Source of the DNA: Calamus simplicifolius
Taxonomy: Eukaryota > Streptophyta > Magnoliopsida > Arecales > Arecaceae
Direction of reading: 5' to 3'
Assembly (NCBI GenBank): GCA_900491605.1
Contig: UESW01001506.1
Location: 124,001-188,000 of the forward strand
Length of the DNA stretch: 64,000 bases
Under the pieces are notes generated by a model. The model made no database searches and had not been told where the DNA came from. It worked only from the letters and a program-made list of their open reading frames with translations. Of the stretch, positions 58,736 through 64,000 are shown one piece after another (position 1 is the first letter of the stretch; the number at the start of each line of letters is the position of its first letter). The position numbers and the translations under genes are program-made.

Positions 58736-58849
58736 AAGCAAGTCGATGAATGATGGGAGGATTTGAGAGACGGCCGAAATCGGTTTCAATGAGACCCAGG
58801 TGCGGCGCTTCCAAGAAATCGACACAGAGAGGGAGCAAGCGAGCCCCGT

Positions 58850-59278
58850 CCATAGCTAGGGTTAGGGTTTAGCAGGGGGACTAGATTCGATTGAGGAGTC
58901 ATCGAAGATAAGGAGTCATCGAAGATCGGGTTAGGGTTAATCATGGAAAGAGATAAGGGTTGGGTATCAGAAGGGGAGAGGCTCTCGGGCTAGGGCTCTG
59001 GTGGGGAGGAGGGGGGGGGGGGGCAGCGGGGGTTCCGTGACTCATTGGAATTAGGGTAAATCCTGAGGGAGGGGGGGGGGGGGGGCTAGGGTTGGGTATC
59101 GAAAGGGGGGAGGTTCTCGGGCTAGGGCCGGCTCTGGTGGGGAGGAGGGGGGAGGGGGGCGGCGGAGGTTCCGTGAGGGTTCTGTGAGAAATTAGGGTAA
59201 ATCCTGAGGGGAGGGGGGGTAAGTCCCGAGAGGCGGGGGGGGGGGGGGTGCGTGACTCGTTGGAATTAGGGTAAATCG
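58850..59278 (-). promoter_or_regulatory. G-rich repeated 5' region of CACTA-1
   Basis: Two to three diverged copies of a block of about 130 bp contain ctcgggctaggg, ctctggtggggaggagg, G runs of 8-14, ggttccgtga and gaattagggtaaatcctgag. The region ends at the right subterminal repeats. On the minus strand this is the 5' end of the transcription unit, so it corresponds in position to the GC repeats of CACTA-2. The promoter role is inferred; no clear TATA box is seen. Confidence 0.55.
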
Positions 59279-59378
59279 TGCCGACGCTTTAAAAAGCATC
59301 GGCAGGCTGCATGAATTCCCCATGCTATCTTCAAGCGTCGGCTAAAAAGAGTTGCTATTCTTAAATTTTAAAGTAGTG
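59279..59378. repeat. Right terminus and subterminal repeats of CACTA-1
   Basis: It includes gtgccgacgctttaaaaagc atcgg, a second motif caagcgtcggct, and the terminal inverted repeat cttaaattttaaagtagtg at 59360-59378. It has only three motif copies against about fifteen at the left end. Confidence 0.88.
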
Positions 59379-59381
59379 ATA

Positions 59382-60610
59382 TGGGTAGATTATTAGAAAA
59401 CCAAGGTTGGGGATTCATGCTTAGGACAGAAGTACCAATTTATCCCAATCTAGTTAGAGAGTTTTATCATAACATCTGTTTTGGAGAAGGTTGTGTTTCA
59501 ACCAGTGTGAAAGGAGTTAAAATTGATCTTGATCTTGCCATCTTAGGATCTCTACTGAATGTTCCTCCTGAAGGTATTTTTGAGGATTTTGCTGAAAGCA
59601 AAGAGTATATGATAGAAATCATTTTTGGTATTGGGGATGCTGCTAATGTTGATAGGATTATAGCTGAAGATCTAAATGCTGAAATGCGGCTGCTACACCA
59701 CATTTCATTTAGGATTTTAGCACCTAGAAGAGGAAGTTTTGACTATGTCATTGATAGGGATCTTAGTATTATGTATCATGTAGTGAGTGAGACCCCTATG
59801 AATTTTCCTAATTTAATGATTAGTATAATGAAGGAAGCTATAAGTAGATCTAGAGCGGCCCTGCCCTATGGCATACTACTCACCCATGTGTTCAAGCATT
59901 TTGGTGTTAGATTTAAGGATGAAGTATCTTCAAAATTGAGTCATACAGAGTTCTATAATGAACACACTCTTTGCCGCATAAAAATTTCTAAGGTAGATGG
60001 CCAATGGTCTAGGAATAAGGGAAGGTGCAAAAACCTGTCGTACTAGTTCAGGAGGAGGGTCCTTCTACATCTCTTGGTTTTCCTTTTAATTTTGATGATT
60101 TCATGAATGATGACAATAATCCACCCTTTGTGTCAGAACCCCCTCCACCTTCTAATCAAACCTATCAGCCCAAAATTATCAAGTTGGATACTGAAGAGCT
60201 GGATTATTTGGTTAGAGGGATATCTGAAGTTGAATCCATTAGAAGCTCTAGAGAGAGTGCATCATCTTCCAATGACTCCACAATGATCCCCCACATTTCC
60301 TCCTTGTTTAGAACTATATCACAGAACATGATGCGGTTGGAGACTTTAGAGCACATTGTTAGGATACTTAGTGGGAGGGTTTTTTCATAAAGAGGATGTA
60401 GATATTGGTAAAATTTTTAGTGAGATTTTTCAGCTGAAGGATGATATGAATTCTTTGACCAAAAAGGCTAAATGGGTGGGATCTCAGTTGTCTTCAAATA
60501 AAAGCAAGACTAAGAGTATTGAAGTTGCCTTTACTTGTCTTACTAGATCTATCCATCAGACCCACAACATGATCCAAGAACTTTATGTTTCTGTGCAACA
60601 AGCACCCTAG
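59382..60610 (+). pseudogene. Copia-A extra ORF, remaining part
   Basis: The frame enters from CACTA-1 as GRLLENQGWGFMLRTEVPIY, with PNLVREFYHNICFGEGC and IDLDLAILGSLLNVPPEGIF, the core of the putative plant transposon protein domain. After a frame change near 60035 comes an acidic, Pro/Ser-rich region (FDDFMNDDNNPPF). After a second near 60365 there is a helical C-terminus (IFSEIFQLKDDMNSLTKKAK, TRSIHQTHNMIQELYVSVQQ) ending at 60610. In SIRE-type copia elements an ORF follows pol here. Its activity is unknown. Confidence 0.8.
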
Positions 60611-61204
60611 CTCAAATATCCACATCGTCGGCCAGCTCCGCATCTCTCTTTTTGTCCTCTGGTACGAGGATGCACCTTTGGATCATCTTCCTTTCGGCCT
60701 ATTGAAAATTGATGTTGTGTATTTTTTTGTTGGACTGTATAATATTTTTATGATTGGATGTTATTTTGGATAGACCATATGCTATCTTGTACGATGCTTA
60801 TTTGTGTGAAACCTTTATGTACTCTTATGATATTTGTACTGACTTATATGAGTTGTATTATGTATTATAATGTTTATTGTTCTATTGTAGTATCATCTCT
60901 TACAAAAAATTTTTATTCATATTGAATGTAGTATCAACTCTTGATATTATAGAACCAGCAACCTCGCTCTGATATGATTTTATAAGTGGTATGTTGTATT
61001 TTGTTGCTCTGATACTTGTTTGCTCTATTTATGCTATTCCTTGAAGGAAAGACAAATAATAAAAATGTGCATATCCTTTCACCTTCTTTTTGATTGATGA
61101 CAAAAAGGAATAAAAATTGGAACATCATACATTCTAAATGGAAAAACATTTTTTTTGGGAGAAATAAGAACAACATACATTGAGAAAATGGAAATTCAAG
61201 TGGT

Positions 61205-61244
<40 letters not shown>

Positions 61245-61675
61245 TGTGGATATCAAAGTAATACCTACATCATGTTTCAAGTGTTTTTGAAATTTAGAGT
61301 TTCGGCACGAAAGGCTGAATTTTGGTACATCTCTCATTTTCAAACTTAAAGCTTTACTTGATCTAGATTTCTTTGAATTTGAATCACTCAATGGTTGTTT
61401 TAACTTGAAACCCTACTTTTATGATATTAAATTCATCTTTTAGCACTAGAACTCCTAATTTTCAATTCAAAATCTGAATATTTCTGAACTTTTCAAAACT
61501 ATTTTGTTCTTTGATTCTTTGTCTGCAAAATTCTGAATTGGCATGAAAATTTGAAACTGATAAGCTAAATTGAATCCGTGTCGTTGACTTCAAGTGATCA
61601 AGGAATGCTATGTTAGAAATGTCTTGTAATGATTCATATATTTCTTGTTGTATACTTAATGATTTTGTCATCATC
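60611..61675 (+). other. Copia-A 3' untranslated region
   Basis: AT-rich sequence between the extra ORF and the 3' LTR. A (CA)n/(TA)n tract is at 61205-61245. No gene is seen. Confidence 0.6.
61205..61245. repeat. (CA)n(TA)n microsatellite
   Basis: About 13 CA and 7 TA dinucleotides in a row. Confidence 0.96.
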
Positions 61676-61688
61676 AAAAGAAGGAGAT
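61676..61688 (+). other. Copia-A polypurine tract
   Basis: aaaagaaggagat directly precedes the LTR start TGTTGACC, as expected for priming of plus-strand DNA synthesis. Confidence 0.85.
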
Positions 61689-61738
61689 TGTTGACCTTAT
61701 ATTGATTTTGATGAACACAAAATTATTAAGTATGGTAT

Positions 61739-62468
61739 TAATAACTTTGTTGTTGAGACAAAATGATTTTAGGTAAATCATCATCAAAGAAAGTGTTACT
61801 TCAAATCAAGATAGTCTTCAAGTCAAAAGAAAGGTAACACAAAGGTAAAGTGAAACTATTGTGGATGTCTTTTCCAAGTCTAAATGATTTTAAAAAGTTG
61901 AAATGAAATTGTGATTCATATGAAGCATAAGTTTTACAAAGGACTTAACTTTCAAATTTTTTCAAATGAATTCATGTTTCAAAAATGCATCCAAATTTTT
62001 CAAATGAATAGAACTGTCTTTGGATGAATTTTCATGTGAAACTTATTTTCCAAAACACCCTTTTTCCTTAGATTTGCATTGAACCATTGCACCTGGACTT
62101 AGTGTTTTTACACTAACTTTGTGCAAACTAAGCGACCAGAAAGTCACCTATGGCATTCATGTAAATTTCTTGAACCACACTCAAAGCAAAAATCCCATTG
62201 TTTGCTTTGTTCTTGGAACAAGGTGCCTATATAGGCACCTAACTTATTGTGATGAATGAGCAAGGCACCCATTCAGGTGCTTCTTCTTGACTTGGCAATT
62301 TAAGCGCCAACCAAGGGGCCTATCTTTTGGGGATTTCATTGTTTGGCATCGTGGCTAGCCCATTTTCCCTCTTTCCTTTGCAAGAACTCTTTTAAAGGGA
62401 ATTGGGCACCTTGTAAGGCGCCTTCTGTGGCAAGACAGAAAGCCAAAGGGAATTAGGCACCTTACAAG
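61739..62468. repeat. Tandem duplication in LTR, unit 1
   Basis: From taataactttgttgttgag to aggcaccttacaag; unit 2 follows at once (62469-63189) with a few small differences. The units include several ggtgcctatataggcacc and caaggcacccattcaggtgc words. Confidence 0.92.
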
Positions 62469-63189
62469 TAATAACTTTGTTGTTGAGACAAAATGATTTT
62501 AGGAAAATCATCATCAAAGAAAGTGTTACTTCAAATTAAGGTAGTCTTCAAGTCAAAAGAAAGATAACACAAAGGTAAAGTGAAACTATTGTGGATGTGT
62601 TTTCCAAGTCTAAATGATTTCAAAAAGTTCAAATGAAATTGTGATTCATATGAAGCATGAGTTTTACAAAGGACTTAATTGTCAATTTTTTCAAATGAAT
62701 TCATGTTTCAAAAGTGCATCCAAAATTTTCAAATGAATATAACTATCTTTGGATGAATTTCCATGTGAAACTTGTTTTTCAAAGCACTCTTTTCCCTTAG
62801 ATTTGCATTGAACCATGCCTTGCACCTGGACTTAGTTTTTTTTACAGTAGCTTTATGCAAACTAGGTGACCAGAAGGTCACCTATGGCATTCATGTAAAT
62901 TCCTGGAACCATACTCAAAGCAAAAATCCCACTGTATGCTTTGTTCTTGGAACAAGGCACCTAACTTATTTTGATGAATGAGCAAGGCACCCATTCAGGT
63001 GCCTCTCCTTGACTTGGCAATTTAAGTGCCAACCAAGGGGCCTATCTTTTGGGGATTTCATTGTTTGGCTTCGTGGCTTACCCGTTTTCCCTCTTTGCTT
63101 TCAAGAACTCTTTTAAAGGGAACTGGACGCCTTGTAAGGCGCCTTCTGTGGCAAGACAGAAAGCCAAAGGGAATTAGGCACCTTACAAG
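62469..63189. repeat. Tandem duplication in LTR, unit 2
   Basis: Second copy of 61739-62468. The junction is at the acaag shared by the unit ends. Confidence 0.92.
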
Positions 63190-63353
63190 GCATCGTCTAT
63201 GGCTAAATAGAAAGCAAATTAATTATAGGTGCCTATATAGGCGACCAGTGCTTGGAAATTTTCTGTAACAGTTATATTCCAACGTTCCAATGCATCCTAT
63301 TTTTACTCTATCATCTCACAATGGTTGTAAATGGCTATATCTTGGAAAGAGTG

Positions 63354-63361
63354 TATAAATA
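63354..63361 (+). promoter_or_regulatory. TATA box of the Copia-A LTR
   Basis: gtgtataaatacctc lies about 1.66 kb into the LTR, followed by a purine-rich leader. It probably directs transcription from the LTR. Confidence 0.6.
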
Positions 63362-64000
63362 CCTCTTCAAACAATGATTTGGGGGTGTAAAAAAATAATG
63401 GATGAAAAAGAAGTGAAAAATATTTTAAGAAAAATTAGTGTTGGAAAGGGAGACTGAATTGAATATATATCTGAGTGCCACTTGAAGAGCATTCATTGCC
63501 TTATCCTTGCTGTGGCGAGAGGACTCCAACAACCTTGAAAAGCATTTAAAGCTCCCTGCAAATCATCAAAGGCTTCATTATTTATTTCTTAAGCTTGCTC
63601 AAATGAAGAAACCCTCTTATAGAGTATTCTTCAAACTTGTAAAGTACTTATTTTTGAATATCTGCTCATTTAAGGAGCTATCTATATTAATTCTTAACAT
63701 TATTGTACTTTAATTTGAAGTTCATAGTTATGAAACTTGTGAGGGTAGAGATCTACCAGTGTGATATTGTGAAAGGCCCCCTTGTGCCCATAAACAAGAA
63801 GCTAGTCAGGTTGGCTAGGATTGATAGTGAAAATTCTCAAGGGATTCTTAAAAAGTAGATGTAGGTACTGAGTTTGGCACCGAACCACTATAAATGCTTG
63901 TGTTTGCGATTGTTTGCTTGCACTCTATTATCTTCACTGCACTTCACTTCACTTGCAATTAAACTCTGATTTTTGTTAAAGAACATATTTGCCAAATAAT

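Larger units (their letters stand above)
4786..59378 (-). mobile_element. CACTA-1: 54.6 kb nested CACTA (En/Spm) transposon
   Basis: The right end, read inward on the minus strand, is CACTACTTTAAAATTTAAG, a standard CACTA terminus. The left end, cataaatttaaggtata, matches it from aaatttaag on but has lost about eight bases next to the CA. Both ends carry arrays of CCGACGCTTT/AAAGCGTCGG subterminal motifs. The 3-base duplication ata flanks the element (4783-4785, 59379-59381), as CACTA insertion produces, and its removal rejoins an ORF. Its own coding remains are TNPA-like exons and a partial TNP2, all on the minus strand. About 38.5 kb of its length is accounted for by CACTA-2, Copia-B with its Athila insert, and the chromovirus, leaving roughly 16 kb of original and unassigned sequence. 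With a damaged left end and no transposase core it cannot move by itself. Confidence 0.88.
61689..64000 (+). mobile_element. Copia-A 3' LTR (SIRE-like), runs off the window
   Basis: Starts TGTTGACCTTATATTGATTT after the polypurine tract and extends at least 2312 bp to the window edge. It has a 0.73 kb internal duplication (61739-63189), a TATA box at 63354 and, near 63860, a gtaggtactgagtttggcac block that I recognise as typical of SIRE-type LTR ends. The 5' LTR is not in the window. Confidence 0.87.

Noticed and set aside
58855..58960. gggttagggttt words taken as interstitial telomere repeats
   Set aside because: Only two or three scattered copies of tagggtt occur, not a tandem array; they belong to the repeated G-rich leader of CACTA-1.

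Overview
This is nuclear DNA of a flowering plant in which I can see no ordinary host gene. Nearly the whole 64 kb is a nest of transposable elements: Ty1/copia and Ty3/gypsy LTR retrotransposons of plant lineages (SIRE/Maximus-like, Athila-like, chromodomain Tekay/Del-like) plus two CACTA (En/Spm) DNA transposons. I see no rRNA, tRNA or CRISPR array. The species cannot be told from the sequence.

The outermost layer is a plus-strand SIRE/Maximus-like copia element (Copia-A). It consists of the end of reverse transcriptase and RNase H (986-4159), an extra ORF after pol (4620-4785 and 59382-60610), a polypurine tract and a 3' LTR running off the window (61689-64000). An inverted, related LTR abuts it at the left edge (1-984), and a 2.08 kb solo LTR (1123-3206, TSD caaat) splits its reverse transcriptase.

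A very large minus-strand CACTA element (CACTA-1, 4786-59378, 54.6 kb, TSD ata) sits inside the extra ORF of Copia-A. Its own parts are scattered between later insertions: left subterminal repeats (4800-5200), TNPA-like exons (5590-6150 and 42480-43511), a partial TNP2 (54320-55320), a G-rich 5' region (58850-59275) and the right terminus. Nested in it are CACTA-2 (6290-18083, TSD ata), which carries a decayed TNP2 and TNPA pair, GC-rich tandem repeats near its promoter and a GATC-rich satellite; two partial copia LTR segments flanked by a 0.41 kb duplication (19199-24313); Copia-B (24652-41711, TSD gtaac), itself split by an Athila-like gypsy element (27162-37580); and a Tekay-like chromovirus (44028-53640, TSD ggaaa).

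The insertion order follows from the nesting: Copia-A, then CACTA-1, then CACTA-2, Copia-B and the chromovirus, with the Athila element after Copia-B. Almost every coding region is broken by stops or frameshifts, so this looks like a heterochromatic, non-coding locus. The best-supported points are the element boundaries, because removing one copy of the target-site duplication rejoins the host reading frame in three cases. The least understood parts are the CACTA-1 segments at 18084-24651, 41717-42480 and 55330-58850, which match no transposon protein I recognise and may hold captured host sequence.
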